Part shown: piece after piece, positions 48,232-57,975 of the stretch
Layout: every line of letters begins with the position of its first letter
Position numbering within the stretch: the stretch's first letter is position 1
NCBI RefSeq assembly: GCF_034314085.1
Contig: NZ_JAVIWI010000001.1
Location: 434,001-498,000, forward strand
DNA from: Undibacterium sp. 5I1
Lineage (GTDB): Bacteria > Pseudomonadota > Gammaproteobacteria > Burkholderiales > Burkholderiaceae_D
Length of the DNA: 64,000 nucleotides
Reading direction: 5' to 3'
Made by a program: the position numbers and the translations under genes
The notes under the pieces: model-generated
What the model saw: the letters and a program-made list of their open reading frames with translations, nothing else
Database searches by the model: none
What the model was told of the DNA's origin: nothing

Positions 48232-50469
48232 TTATTCGCCCTCTGTTTCAGACAAAGAGCCTAGGCGTTGCATCAGGCTCTGTTGTGCGCAAATAGCGGC
48301 CTGTTTTGTGCGGGCTTTTTTGCGGTGATATTCGCCCTCACTGTCTAGCGTCCAGGCGTTGACGTTATCTTTTAAATAGGGATCAAGTCCCTCTGTCATC
48401 ACCCGTTTTTTCAGGGATTTATCCAAAATAGGGAAGGCAACTTCAATCCGGCGGAATAAATTACGACTCATCCAATCAGCGCTCGCCAGGTACACATCAT
48501 GTGCCAGATCATTACGGAAATAATAAATGCGGCTGTGTTCCAAAAAGCGTCCGATGATAGAGCGCACCTTGATGTTTTCTGATAATCCCGGCACGCCAGG
48601 TCGCAGGGCGCAGGCACCGCGAATGATCAGATCAATTTTGACGCCATCGGCAGAGGCGGCATACAAAGCGCGGATGACGGATTCGTCTAGCAAGGCATTC
48701 ATTTTGGCGATGATCCGACCAGGCCGACCCGAGCGCGCGATTTTGGCTTCGTTACGGATGGCTTTGATGATTTGTGGTTGTAGGGCAAATGGCGCTAGCC
48801 AAAGGTATTCCAGCTTCTTGGGTTTATTTAATCCGGTTAAATGAATGAAGACTTCATTCACCTCAGCCGCCAGTTCCGGGTGGGCAGTGAGCAAACCAAA
48901 ATCGGTGTAAAACTTGGTAGTCGATGGATGATAATTACCTGTACCCATGTGCGCATAATGGCGCAAGACGCCACCTTCTTCACGCCGTATTACTAATGCC
49001 AGCTTGGCATGCGTCTTTAATCCAACCACGCCATACACAACTTGCGCACCAGCTCTTTGCAGTCGGTCCGCCCAGTTGATATTGGCTTCTTCATCAAAGC
49101 GCGCCATCAGTTCTACGATGACAGTCACTTCTTTGCCATGACGTGCCGCAGTGATCAGCGACTCCATCAAATCTGAATTCATGCCGGTACGATAAATTGT
49201 TTGTTTAATCGCGACGACACTTGGATCGAGTGAGGCTGACCGGATGAAATCAATGACGGTCTGAAACGGTTGGAAAGGGTGGTGCAGCAAAATATCTTGC
49301 TTGCCAAGTAAAGTAAAAATATCGTTATGGGTATATTTTGAATTAATCTTGGCAGAGAAGGGCGGGAAGCGCAGGCTAGGTTGCTTGACGTGATCGACTA
49401 ACTCCGACAAGCGCACCATATTCACCGGGCCATCTACCGGATATAAGCGATCTTGATCTAATGCAAATTGAGATAGTAAAAACTGGGCTAAATCATTAGG
49501 GCAGTTTTTGGCAACTTCTAAGCGAACTGCAACACCAAACTGACGACTTTGTAATTCGCCTTGTAAAGCCTGACGCAGATTTTTAATTTCCTCCTCATCA
49601 ACCCACAAATCGCTATCGCGCGTGACGCGGAATTGTGAATACGCCAATACCTCACGACCATTGAATAAATCGCCGATATGCGCATGAATAACTGAGGATA
49701 ACAGGCAGAACGATAAGCCTTTGTCCGACAACTCATCTGGCAATTTAATTACACGCGGCAGTACCCGTGGTGCTTTTACGATCGCAATCGCAGTACCCCG
49801 ACCGAAAGCATCTTTGCCTGCCAGTGAGACGATAAAATTAAGACTTTTATTAACAACCTGCGGAAATGGATGTGCCGGATCAAGGCCGATCGGTGTGAGC
49901 AGCGGTTTGACTTCGCGGTCAAAATAGCTTTTCACCCAGGCGCGTTGCGCTTCATTTCTATCGGTATGACGCAATAAATGGATACGCTTGCGTGCCAGTT
50001 GCGGCAGGATTTCTTGATTTAATACTTCGTATTGGCGTTTTGCCAGTTGATGGCATTCAGTATTAATGCGCTCCATCATCCCAACAAAAGTCGCATGCTG
50101 TGCCAACTCACCATCAATCGTATTTTGCGCTAACAGGCTGGCGACTCTGACTTCAAAAAACTCATCCAAGTTGCTACCGACGATACATAAGTAACGCAAT
50201 CTTTCCATCAAAGGGATCGTTTTATCTTCCGCCTGCGCCAGTACTCGCCAGTTAAACGCGATCTGTGACATCTCACGGTCAAGGAAGATTGCCGAGCGCG
50301 GCAACTCCGTTGGTGCCTGGGGAGTTTGCGTATTGTGGCTTGTCACAATTGGTTTTGCCGGTGGTTTCGGCGGTGTTTTTGCATCATCATGTGGCGTTTC
50401 AGGCAAGTCTTCTTCACTGACAGTCACCACTTTTTCCGCTGATGGGTCGGGTAATTTTTGATCTGGCAT
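48232..50469 (-). CDS. ppk1: Polyphosphate kinase 1
   Basis: Makes long-chain polyphosphate from ATP reversibly. It has 745 residues; the first 65 are a Pro/Thr-rich tail not usual in E. coli PPK. The N domain starts at 'FLDREMSQIAFNWRVLAQAED'. Catalytic elements are 'GLKTHAKLALVIRRE' (phosphorylated His), 'HMGTGNYHPSTTKFYTDFGLLT', and 'NAWTLDSEGEYHRKK' at the C-terminus. It is divergent from pstS, and a PhoB-type box lies upstream on its strand, so it is expected to be phosphate regulated. Confidence 0.95.
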   Translation of the reverse strand: MPDQKLPDPSAEKVVTVSEEDLPETPHDDAKTPPKPPAKPIVTSHNTQTPQAPTELPRSAIFLDREMSQIAFNWRVLAQAEDKTIPLMERLRYLCIVGSNLDEFFEVRVASLLAQNTIDGELAQHATFVGMMERINTECHQLAKRQYEVLNQEILPQLARKRIHLLRHTDRNEAQRAWVKSYFDREVKPLLTPIGLDPAHPFPQVVNKSLNFIVSLAGKDAFGRGTAIAIVKAPRVLPRVIKLPDELSDKGLSFCLLSSVIHAHIGDLFNGREVLAYSQFRVTRDSDLWVDEEEIKNLRQALQGELQSRQFGVAVRLEVAKNCPNDLAQFLLSQFALDQDRLYPVDGPVNMVRLSELVDHVKQPSLRFPPFSAKINSKYTHNDIFTLLGKQDILLHHPFQPFQTVIDFIRSASLDPSVVAIKQTIYRTGMNSDLMESLITAARHGKEVTVIVELMARFDEEANINWADRLQRAGAQVVYGVVGLKTHAKLALVIRREEGGVLRHYAHMGTGNYHPSTTKFYTDFGLLTAHPELAAEVNEVFIHLTGLNKPKKLEYLWLAPFALQPQIIKAIRNEAKIARSGRPGRIIAKMNALLDESVIRALYAASADGVKIDLIIRGACALRPGVPGLSENIKVRSIIGRFLEHSRIYYFRNDLAHDVYLASADWMSRNLFRRIEVAFPILDKSLKKRVMTEGLDPYLKDNVNAWTLDSEGEYHRKKARTKQAAICAQQSLMQRLGSLSETEGE

Positions 50470-50527
50470 TTTGCTCGCGTGTCATAGAGACCGTCATATG
50501 TAGGTGAGTATATTGTAAAGAGGCAAT

Positions 50528-50545
50528 ATGACAAGTTTATGACGG
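50528..50545 (-). promoter_or_regulatory. Putative Pho box facing ppk1
   Basis: On the minus strand this reads CCGTCATAAACTTGTCAT, two half-sites 11 bases apart that match the enterobacterial consensus CTGTCATAAATCTGTCAT at 15 or 16 of 18 positions. It lies about 60 bases upstream of the ppk1 start. Confidence 0.75.
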
Positions 50546-50596
50546 AAAAATACAAACTTTTACCCCATTTCATCTATTATTACAGAATATTAAATG

Positions 50597-50614
50597 AAGT
50601 CATAATCTTGTCAT
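50597..50614 (+). promoter_or_regulatory. Putative Pho box facing pstS
   Basis: AAGTCATAATCTTGTCAT contains two GTCAT half-sites spaced 11 bases apart on the plus strand, 67 bases upstream of the pstS ATG. It is a weaker match than the ppk-facing site but has the correct spacing. Confidence 0.7.
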
Positions 50615-50680
50615 AATTGGATTGTAGAGTTCGCTTCGTACTAAATGGATAGCATCATGTTATTTAACTCAGAGGTGAAT

Positions 50681-51733
50681 ATGCAACTCAATCGTATCGT
50701 CAAATCTTTAGTGGTTACGCTGGCAGCAGTCGGTGCAACTGTTTCCTTATCTGCCGCGTATGCCGCAGACATGACTGGCGCTGGTGCCACTTTCCCTTAT
50801 CCAATCTACGCTAAATGGGCAGAAGCCTATAAAAAAGCAACCGGCAATGGCTTGAACTATCAGTCTATCGGTTCTGGCGGTGGTATCAAGCAAATTAAAG
50901 CAAAAACTGTCGATTTCGGCGCATCAGATATGCCTTTGAAGTTAGAAGAGCTGGAAGCTGATGGCCTGACACAATTCCCGGCGATTATCGGTGGCGTAGT
51001 GCCAGTCGTTAATCTGGACGGTGTTGGCCCAGGTAAGATGAAGATGACTGGTGACGTACTCGCCGGCATCTATATGGGCAAGATCACAAAATGGAATGCA
51101 CCAGAAATCGTTGCATTGAATCCAGGTATCAAATTGCCAGCAGAAGACATCAATGTTGTACACCGTTCTGACGGTTCCGGCACAACATTCTTGTGGTCTG
51201 ACTATCTGTCTAAAGTCAATGCAGAATTCAAAACAGTCGTTGGCGCAAGCACTGCAGTCAAATGGCCAGTTGGTTTGGGCGGTAAAGGTAACGAAGGCGT
51301 TGCAGCTAACGTACAACGTATCAAAAATTCCATCGGTTATGTTGAGTACGCTTACGTAAAACGTAACAAAATGACCTACACCTTGTTGAAAAATGCGGAT
51401 GGCCAGTTCGCAGAACCGGATGATGAAAACTTCAAAGCGGCTGCCGCTGGTGCAGACTGGGCAAAAGCACCAGGTATGTATCTGGTGTTGACTAACCAGC
51501 CAGGCAAAGTTACATGGCCTATCACTGGCGCATCTTTCATCATTATGTACAAATCCCAAGTAGAAGCTGACAAGGGTAAAGAAGTGTTGAAATTCTTTGA
51601 TTGGGCATTCAAAAACGGTGGCGCAATGGCTACTGAGTTGGAATATGTATCTCTGCCAGCACCAGTTGTGAAGTTGATTGAAGATAGCTGGAAATCTAAA
51701 ATCAAAGATGCTTCTGGTAAAGCAATTTGGTAA
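50681..51733 (+). CDS. pstS: Periplasmic phosphate-binding protein
   Basis: The high-affinity phosphate-binding subunit of the Pst importer. It has 350 residues; the signal peptide ends after 'SLSAAYAA', and the mature protein begins 'DMTGAGATFPYPIYAKWAEAY'. The phosphate-site segments 'GSGGGIKQI', 'DFGASDMPL' and 'VVHRSDGSGTTFLWSDYL' are visible. The ATG at 50681 has GAGGTG upstream; the ORF frame from 50645 is not preferred. A hairpin after the gene should make pstS more abundant than pstCAB. Confidence 0.96.
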   Translation: MQLNRIVKSLVVTLAAVGATVSLSAAYAADMTGAGATFPYPIYAKWAEAYKKATGNGLNYQSIGSGGGIKQIKAKTVDFGASDMPLKLEELEADGLTQFPAIIGGVVPVVNLDGVGPGKMKMTGDVLAGIYMGKITKWNAPEIVALNPGIKLPAEDINVVHRSDGSGTTFLWSDYLSKVNAEFKTVVGASTAVKWPVGLGGKGNEGVAANVQRIKNSIGYVEYAYVKRNKMTYTLLKNADGQFAEPDDENFKAAAAGADWAKAPGMYLVLTNQPGKVTWPITGASFIIMYKSQVEADKGKEVLKFFDWAFKNGGAMATELEYVSLPAPVVKLIEDSWKSKIKDASGKAIW

Positions 51734-51753
51734 TTAATTTAGTTTGAAGCTAC

Positions 51754-51802
51754 ATCATCGGAGCGACGAAGTTACTTTGTAAAACTTCGAAGTTCCGATG
51801 AT
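51754..51802 (+). terminator. Stem-loop between pstS and pstC
   Basis: ATCATCGGA (51754) pairs with TCCGATGAT (ending 51802), with an inner CGAAGT/ACTTCG pair. It probably stabilises or partly ends the pstS transcript, as found in other pst operons. Confidence 0.75.
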
Positions 51803-51970
51803 TTTAATCAAGAGTTTTACAGGCACTGTTTGATTTCAGTGCCTTTGTTTAAGTGGCCATGAACAGGTAAGTCAACGCGTAAGTGAACGGATAAGTCAAT
51901 GGGTCAGACAACCATGTTCATGCCGATCACTTATTAAGCTGCTAGTAAACCAATATGGAAAGCTCCTTCC

Positions 51971-53026
51971 ATGCAGACACAACAACCTCCGATCGCTATG
52001 TCAGCCTCCTCATCTACATCAAGCAATCCGCAGCAACATACAACGCAGCCAAGCGCACCGGCAAATCATGCAGAGGTGAATATGGCAGCGGTGATGCGCC
52101 GTCAGCAGTGGCAGGATTTTTTATTTCATAAACTGACATTCGGCTTCGCTTTGTTTGTTTTGGTGGTGCTTGTAGGCATCATTATTTCACTCATCATTCG
52201 CGCCTGGCCAGCGATGCAAGAATTTGGTTTTGCCTTCGTGACGACGATAGAGTGGGACCCGGTCAATGATAAATACGGTGGTCTAATCGCCATTGTCGGT
52301 ACTCTGGCAACCTCTATTATCGCCTTGCTGATCGCCTTCCCGGTGAGTTTTGGTATCGCTTTATTTTTAACTGAGATTTGTCCCGCCTGGCTTAAACGCC
52401 CGCTTGGTACTTCAATAGAATTATTGGCCGGTGTGCCAAGTATTATTTACGGTATGTGGGGTTTGTTTGTATTCGCACCGCTGTTTTCGGACTATATACA
52501 ACCAGCATTACACGCAACATTAGGCAAATTGCCTGTGATTGGTGTGATGTTTTCTGGCCCTATGATAGGTATCGGTATTTTGTCTGCCGGTGTGATCTTA
52601 GCGATCATGATTATTCCTTTTATCGCTTCTGTCATGCGTGATGTGTTTGAGGTTGTCCCGCCAGTCTTAAAAGAGTCGGCCTACGGTCTTGGCTGTACTA
52701 AATGGGAAGTCGTCAGAAAAATCGTTTTGCCTTATACAAAAATTGGTGTAGTCGGCGGTGTGATGTTGGGCTTGGGTCGGGCTTTGGGCGAGACTATGGC
52801 AATCACTTTTGTGATCGGTAATGCGCACAAATTATCTTGGTCTTTGTTCGCTCCGGGTAACAGTATTGCCTCTACCTTAGCGAACGAATTTGCCGAAGCA
52901 GAGACCGTGTTGCACACATCATCGTTGTTCTTGCTTGGTCTGATTTTGTTTGTCATCACATTTATTGTTTTGGCCGCAGCTAAATTAATGTTGCTTGGTT
53001 TGACCAGAAAAGAAGGTGCAAAATGA
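51971..53026 (+). CDS. pstC: Phosphate ABC transporter permease PstC
   Basis: A membrane subunit of the phosphate importer with 351 residues and six core membrane segments. A long Ser/Thr/Gln-rich N-terminal tail of about 40 residues precedes the first segment, '[22 protein letters not shown]'. The EAA-type loop is '[21 protein letters not shown]' and '[10 protein letters not shown]' is the PstC signature. It overlaps pstA by 4 bases (ATGA). The 237-base gap before it carries the pstS stem-loop. Confidence 0.95.
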   Translation: MQTQQPPIAMSASSSTSSNPQQHTTQPSAPANHAEVNMAAVMRRQQWQDFLFHKLTFGFALFVLVVLVGIIISLIIRAWPAMQEFGFAFVTTIEWDPVNDKYGGLIAIVGTLATSIIALLIAFPVSFGIALFLTEICPAWLKRPLGTSIELLAGVPSIIYGMWGLFVFAPLFSDYIQPALHATLGKLPVIGVMFSGPMIGIGILSAGVILAIMIIPFIASVMRDVFEVVPPVLKESAYGLGCTKWEVVRKIVLPYTKIGVVGGVMLGLGRALGETMAITFVIGNAHKLSWSLFAPGNSIASTLANEFAEAETVLHTSSLFLLGLILFVITFIVLAAAKLMLLGLTRKEGAK

Positions 53027-53928
53027 GCACGAATTCAACCAGTCCTATGACCCTCACTAGCAACGCTTTAAATTCTTCAGCAAATAATCCTGTCTACAAA
53101 CGTCGTTTGTTGATGCATAGAATCGGTATTACTTTGTCTTCTCTGGCAATGGCATTAGGCGTGTTTTTCCTGATGTGGATTTTGTTCACTTTGCTGATCA
53201 AAGGTTTCTCAGCGATTAGCTTAGATATGTTCACAGAAACAACGCCAGCGCCAGGTAGCGATGGCGGCGGTTTGATGAACGCGATTGTCGGTAGTTTTAT
53301 GATGGTCGGTTTCGCTACTCTGATCAGTACGCCGATTGGTATTTTGGCCGGTATCTACCTCGCAGAATACGGTGATAAAAGCTGGTTTGGCAGCATCACA
53401 CGCTTTGTGACGGACATTATGTTGTCAGCACCTTCCATCGTCATCGGTTTGTTTGTGTATGCCATCTATGTATTTAATGTTAAACATTTTTCTGGATGGG
53501 CCGGTAGTTTAGCGATCTCCTTGATTGCCATACCGGTGGTTGTACGCACCACCGACAATATGCTGGGATTAGTACCAACCAGTTTGCGTGAAGCTGCTTT
53601 TGCACTTGGTGCGCCGCGCTGGAAAGTCGCTTTGCTAATCCGTTTGCGCGCTGTTAAAGCGGGTGTCGTTACCGGTATTTTATTGGCAGTTGCCCGTATA
53701 TCTGGTGAGACCGCACCTTTGTTATTCACTGCATTGAATAACCAATTCTTTAACGGCAATATGAATAAGCCAATGGCCAACTTACCCGTAGTGATTTACC
53801 AGTTCGCTATGAGTCCTTACGATAACTGGCGTGACCTTGCATGGGGCGGCGCTTTGCTGATTACATTTAGCGTATTGGGATTGAATATCCTGTCTCGCAC
53901 GATGTTTAATCAAAAAGTACAAAACTAA
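53023..53928 (+). CDS. pstA: Phosphate ABC transporter permease PstA
   Basis: The second permease of the phosphate importer (301 residues). The ABC-contacting loop '[18 protein letters not shown]' and the '[17 protein letters not shown]' stretch are characteristic. It has six membrane segments after a 28-residue polar N-terminus. It is coupled to pstC by overlap and is followed 15 bases later by pstB. Confidence 0.95.
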   Translation: MSTNSTSPMTLTSNALNSSANNPVYKRRLLMHRIGITLSSLAMALGVFFLMWILFTLLIKGFSAISLDMFTETTPAPGSDGGGLMNAIVGSFMMVGFATLISTPIGILAGIYLAEYGDKSWFGSITRFVTDIMLSAPSIVIGLFVYAIYVFNVKHFSGWAGSLAISLIAIPVVVRTTDNMLGLVPTSLREAAFALGAPRWKVALLIRLRAVKAGVVTGILLAVARISGETAPLLFTALNNQFFNGNMNKPMANLPVVIYQFAMSPYDNWRDLAWGGALLITFSVLGLNILSRTMFNQKVQN

Positions 53929-53943
53929 TTTCTTGGAACCAGC

Positions 53944-54810
53944 ATGATGACAACGCCAATGAGTACAAATATGAATAATGGAATCAACGTAGCTATTAAT
54001 CCATCGATGAATGCTGGTTTAAATTCATCTTCGAGTGCGACTGCCAGCGCAGATATGAAAATGTCGATAGAAATTTCCGGATTGAATTTTTTCTACGGTG
54101 CGACACGTAGTTTGCGTGATATTAATTTGAATATCCATGACAAAAAAGTGACTGCATTTATCGGTCCTTCTGGTTGCGGTAAATCGACTTTATTGCGCAC
54201 TTTAAACCGTATGTACGATCTGTATCCAGGCCAGCGTGCCGAAGGCAAGATTATGTACAACGGTAAGAATATTTTAGATGCCGATCAAGACATCAATCTT
54301 TTGCGCGCCAAAGTTGGTATGGTGTTTCAGAAGCCGACACCGTTCCCGATGTCGGTGTATGACAACATCGCATTCGGTGTTCGCTTGTATGAAAATTTGT
54401 CCAAAGGTGAGATGGATGAACGGGTTGAATGGGCATTGAAAAAAGCAGCATTGTGGACCGAAGTTAAAGACAAGCTCAATAAGAGCGGTCTGAGTTTATC
54501 TGGTGGTCAGCAACAACGTTTGTGCATCGCACGCGGCGTATCAGTGAAGCCAGAAGTCTTGTTGCTGGACGAACCAACCTCGGCGCTGGACCCGATTTCT
54601 ACCGTCAAGATTGAAGAATTAATTCATGAGTTAAAGCAGGATTACACCATCGCGATTGTGACGCACAACATGCAGCAAGCAGCGCGTTGCTCTGATTACA
54701 CGGCGTATATGTATTTGGGCGAATTGGTGGAATTTAGTGAGACCGATCAGATATTTATGAACCCGGTCAAAAAAGAAACACAGGATTACATCACGGGTCG
54801 TTTCGGCTAA
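53944..54810 (+). CDS. pstB: Phosphate ABC transporter ATP-binding protein PstB
   Basis: The ATPase of the phosphate importer (288 residues). Walker A is '[20 protein letters not shown]', the signature is '[14 protein letters not shown]', Walker B is '[13 protein letters not shown]', and the switch His is in '[11 protein letters not shown]'. The first about 38 residues are an Asn/Ser/Met-rich extension not usual in PstB. Two adjacent ATGs at 53944 and 53947 are possible starts. Confidence 0.95.
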   Translation: MMTTPMSTNMNNGINVAINPSMNAGLNSSSSATASADMKMSIEISGLNFFYGATRSLRDINLNIHDKKVTAFIGPSGCGKSTLLRTLNRMYDLYPGQRAEGKIMYNGKNILDADQDINLLRAKVGMVFQKPTPFPMSVYDNIAFGVRLYENLSKGEMDERVEWALKKAALWTEVKDKLNKSGLSLSGGQQQRLCIARGVSVKPEVLLLDEPTSALDPISTVKIEELIHELKQDYTIAIVTHNMQQAARCSDYTAYMYLGELVEFSETDQIFMNPVKKETQDYITGRFG

Positions 54811-54882
54811 CTGCACGCGTGGATATAAAGTAAAAAACTAAGTTAAAAACTAAGTAAGAAATTGCAAATTTAGGAGTAGACC

Positions 54883-55593
54883 GTGATAGGTGAACATTCT
54901 TCAAAACAATACGACAATGATCTGGAAACGATACGTTCCAAGGTCTTGATGATGGGCGGTTTGGTTGAAAACCATTTCCATGATGCGATGTCGTGCTTCC
55001 GTACTGGTAATGCAGATCAGGCAGAACTGGTAATCAAATCTGATCTGGAAGTGAATCGCCTTGAGGTATTGCTGGATGATATGTGCAGCCACCTCATCGT
55101 CAAGCGCCAGCCTGCTGCGAACGATCTGCGCACTGTCATGGCGACTGGCAAAGTGATCACGGATCTGGAGCGAATTGGCGATGAATCGACCAAGATCGCA
55201 CGGATTGCCAGAGATGCTGCGGCCAATCGTAAATCCGTTGCCATCTTCAGTGGTTACGAGACCGTGCGTGTGTTGGCCAGTGGCGTAGGTGAAATGTTGC
55301 ATCAGGCATTGGATTGCTTTGCCCGTCTGGATGGCGAGCAGGCAGTACGCCTGATTGCCCAAGATGCGATTGTGGATAACGATTTCCGTTCCATCATGCG
55401 TAATCTGATTACCTTCATGATGGAAGACCCAAGCACGATTTCATCCTCGCTGGATGCCCTGTGGGTTGCCAAAGCGATTGAACGTATTGGTGATCATTCT
55501 AAAAATATCGCTGAGCACGTGATCTATATTATCGAAGGCAAAGACATCCGCCATTCCGACTATGTAGCGACCAAACAAGAGCAAAATAACTAA
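54883..55593 (+). CDS. phoU: Phosphate signalling regulator PhoU
   Basis: A 236-residue all-helical protein with two PhoU repeats, each with the metal-binding E/D-x-x-x-D pattern ('DLERIGDESTKIARIA' and 'AIERIGDHSKNIAEHVIYI'). PhoU couples Pst transport to PhoR signalling and represses the Pho regulon when phosphate is plentiful. An ATTTAGGAG precedes the GTG start at 54883. The 72-base gap to pstB has a small AAAAACTAAGT duplication. Confidence 0.95.
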   Translation: MIGEHSSKQYDNDLETIRSKVLMMGGLVENHFHDAMSCFRTGNADQAELVIKSDLEVNRLEVLLDDMCSHLIVKRQPAANDLRTVMATGKVITDLERIGDESTKIARIARDAAANRKSVAIFSGYETVRVLASGVGEMLHQALDCFARLDGEQAVRLIAQDAIVDNDFRSIMRNLITFMMEDPSTISSSLDALWVAKAIERIGDHSKNIAEHVIYIIEGKDIRHSDYVATKQEQNN

Positions 55594-55601
55594 TCTAAAT
55601 T

Positions 55602-56291
55602 ATGGCTGCTGATAAGACAACAATCCTCATTGTGGAAGACGAACCAGCGATTGTCGAGCTGGTTACTTTTACACTCCGTGCTGCTGGCTGGAATACCTTT
55701 GCTGTAAATAACACGGCAGAAGCATGGGAATTTATTCAACGCAGAACACCACAGTTGATTTTGTTGGATTGGATGCTGCCTGACCAGAGCGGTTTGCGAC
55801 TGTTGTCTAAAATTCGTGCTGACCGCAACTTCAATGAGATGCCGGTCATCATGTTGACCGCCAAAAGCATGGAAGAAGACAAAATTGCTGGCCTGGATCA
55901 TGGCGCAGATGACTACGTCACTAAACCGTTTTCTCCGCGTGAGCTGACTGCCCGTATCAAAGCCTTGTTGCGTCGTAAGAGTCCAGAACATGCACAAAGC
56001 GCATTGGCTGCGGGCCCAGTGATACTCGATCCGGTAAGTTGCACGGTCAAAATTGATGAGCAAAAAGTCGATATCGGGCATGCAGAATATAAGCTGCTAA
56101 AGTTTTTTATGGCGCATCCGGAACGCGTTTTTTCCCGTAGCCAATTACTCGACAAAGTCTGGGGCGACCATGTCGTGATTGAAGAGCGTACTGTCGATGT
56201 GCATGTACTGCGTTTGCGTAAAGTATTGAAAGAGGCCGAGTCCTTGATAAAAACGGTACGTAGCGTCGGTTATATGCTGTCAGAAAAATAG
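55602..56291 (+). CDS. phoB: Phosphate regulon response regulator PhoB
   Basis: A transcription activator of the OmpR/PhoB family with 229 residues. The receiver domain has the acidic pocket 'VEDEP' and phosphoacceptor Asp56 in 'LLDWMLPD'; the switch Lys is in 'YVTKPFSP'. The C-terminal winged helix contains 'RVFSRSQLLDKVWGDHVVIEERTVDVHVLRLRKVL' segments. It lies 8 bases after phoU. Its expected targets are the Pho boxes at 50528 and 50597. Confidence 0.96.
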   Translation: MAADKTTILIVEDEPAIVELVTFTLRAAGWNTFAVNNTAEAWEFIQRRTPQLILLDWMLPDQSGLRLLSKIRADRNFNEMPVIMLTAKSMEEDKIAGLDHGADDYVTKPFSPRELTARIKALLRRKSPEHAQSALAAGPVILDPVSCTVKIDEQKVDIGHAEYKLLKFFMAHPERVFSRSQLLDKVWGDHVVIEERTVDVHVLRLRKVLKEAESLIKTVRSVGYMLSEK

Positions 56292-56378
56292 TCAGGGCTA
56301 TAGTCAGAGCGATAGTCAAAACTGTAGTGTGCTTTAGAAGCAGCAATCTCGATATTCTGGCAATAGACTAAATAACTC

Positions 56379-56462
56379 ATATACTCCCCATAAAATTTTT
56401 AAAAACTGCCGTATTGTCTCGGTTTTACTTGGACAACTAATATATACAGGTATGGAGTATAT
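56379..56462 (+). repeat. ATATACTCCCC element, copy 7, between phoB and phoR
   Basis: ATATACTCCCCATAA on the left, GTATTGTC/TGGACAAC central pair, CTAATATATAC and ATGGAGTATAT on the right. It occupies nearly half of the gap between phoB and phoR and would be transcribed with them, forming a hairpin in the mRNA. Confidence 0.85.
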
Positions 56463-56593
56463 TATTTATCATAGGCGTTATTATCTGATTGACGCCGTTT
56501 CTCCAGCGTAGTTCTCGATTTTTAGTAGATGATTCAGTAATTGATTTTGCATCTCGCTTTGCATCTTATTTAGCATCTTATTTAGACCATTTA

Positions 56594-57913
56594 ATGCATC
56601 CTCATCTCGTATTCTGGATTTCCGCCATAGTGCGTATGATCGTCGTTTTATTGACCGCCGCGGTCGGCTGGTTTTTCTGGGGGGCAGTGCCTGGCTTGTT
56701 GCTCGGTCTGGCTGGAATGATAGGTTTGATTGGTATCCAGTTATTTTATTTACTGCGACTCTCTGACTGGCTGGACAACCCAAATACGGTTCGGCTGCCC
56801 GATGGCTGGGGTGCATGGACTGACGTATTTTCTCGTTTGTATCGCCTGCGCCGTGGCGATGAAAAAAACCAGGCTGAACTGGCAGAGTGGCTGGCGCGCT
56901 TTCGCCAAGCCATGACTTTGTTGCCGGATGGTGTGGTCATCATGGACGACGTACTATTTTTGGAATGGTGTAATCCCGCGGCGGAGAGCCATCTTGGTCT
57001 GAGTCTGCGACAAGATAAAGGGATGCGAATTACCAATCTGGTACGCAGCCCGGAGTTTATGGACTACATCATTTTGGGTCGCTATGACTCGCCGCTGACC
57101 TTGTCTTTCCGCGAGCGCAAGCTGATCGTCCACATTATCCCGTTTGAAAATCGCCGGCAAATTTTGGTCACGCATGATGTGACGGAGTCCGAACGTATCG
57201 ACATGATGCGGCGCGATTTTATCGCCAACGCCTCGCACGAATTGCGTACACCGCTGACCGTGATTAACGGCTTTCTGGAGATTGCCTCTATGCAGCCGGA
57301 TCTGGATTCCAGCATCCGCATGTCACATCTTAAATTGATGGCAGAGCAGGGCGAACGCATGCAGCGTCTGGTTGAGGATATGTTGACCTTAACCCGTCTG
57401 GAATCGATCGATTATCCTATGCGCCCGGAGCGCATTGACATGCGCGCGATGCTGGAACAAATCTTAAAAGAAGCACATGCCTTATCTGCCGGACGGCATC
57501 ATATTAGTCTGGAATTTAATGGCTCGGATTTATTAGGCAGCAATGATGAAATCCGTAGCGCGCTAACCAACTTAGTCACCAATGCCATTCGCTATACGCC
57601 AGAAAATGGCGAAATCAAACTGATCTGGAAAAATCAAACCAACGGTCAGGGTCAGAAATTTATCGTGCAAGATAATGGTATCGGTATCAGCAACGACCAC
57701 ATCTCCCGGCTGACCGAGCGTTTTTATCGTGTCGATAAAAGCCGTTCCCGCGAGACCCAGGGCACCGGTCTTGGCCTAGCCATTGTGAAGCATGTATTGC
57801 TGCGCCATAAAGGCCATCTGGTGATCGAATCTACGCCGAATGTCGGTAGCAAGTTCTGCGTACAATTTCCGGCATCAGCAAGTGTGGCGCATGAGGATGG
57901 CTTGTTCCAGTAA
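56594..57913 (+). CDS. phoR: Phosphate regulon sensor histidine kinase PhoR
   Basis: The membrane sensor kinase partner of PhoB. From the ATG at 56594 it has 439 residues: two membrane segments at the N-terminus, a linker, a PAS domain ('FRQAMTLLPDGVVIMDDVLFLEWCNPAAE'), a HisKA domain with His215 in 'ASHELRTPL', and HATPase with N box 'LTNLVTNAIRYTP', G1 'DNGIGI' and G2 'GTGLGLAIVKHV'. An in-frame TTG at 56489 would add 35 residues; it has no better ribosome-binding site and the shorter form fits PhoR length. It is separated from phoB by a repeat element. Confidence 0.93.
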   Translation: MHPHLVFWISAIVRMIVVLLTAAVGWFFWGAVPGLLLGLAGMIGLIGIQLFYLLRLSDWLDNPNTVRLPDGWGAWTDVFSRLYRLRRGDEKNQAELAEWLARFRQAMTLLPDGVVIMDDVLFLEWCNPAAESHLGLSLRQDKGMRITNLVRSPEFMDYIILGRYDSPLTLSFRERKLIVHIIPFENRRQILVTHDVTESERIDMMRRDFIANASHELRTPLTVINGFLEIASMQPDLDSSIRMSHLKLMAEQGERMQRLVEDMLTLTRLESIDYPMRPERIDMRAMLEQILKEAHALSAGRHHISLEFNGSDLLGSNDEIRSALTNLVTNAIRYTPENGEIKLIWKNQTNGQGQKFIVQDNGIGISNDHISRLTERFYRVDKSRSRETQGTGLGLAIVKHVLLRHKGHLVIESTPNVGSKFCVQFPASASVAHEDGLFQ

Positions 57914-57929
57914 TCGATTTGATGAAATC

Positions 57930-57957
57930 ACGATCCTTGTTTTGCAGGGATCGTGAA
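57930..57957. terminator. Hairpin between convergent phoR and SH3-like gene
   Basis: CACGATCC and GGGATCGTG form a stem across a 10-base loop in the 62-base space between two convergent stops. The T tract is weak. Confidence 0.55.
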
Positions 57958-57975
57958 CTCTTAAAACTCATTCCA

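Noticed and set aside
50479..50500. GTGTCAT and CCGTCAT near the ppk1 start as a third Pho box
   Set aside because: The half-sites are 12 bases apart instead of 11 and the site overlaps the ppk1 leader; I kept only the two correctly spaced sites.
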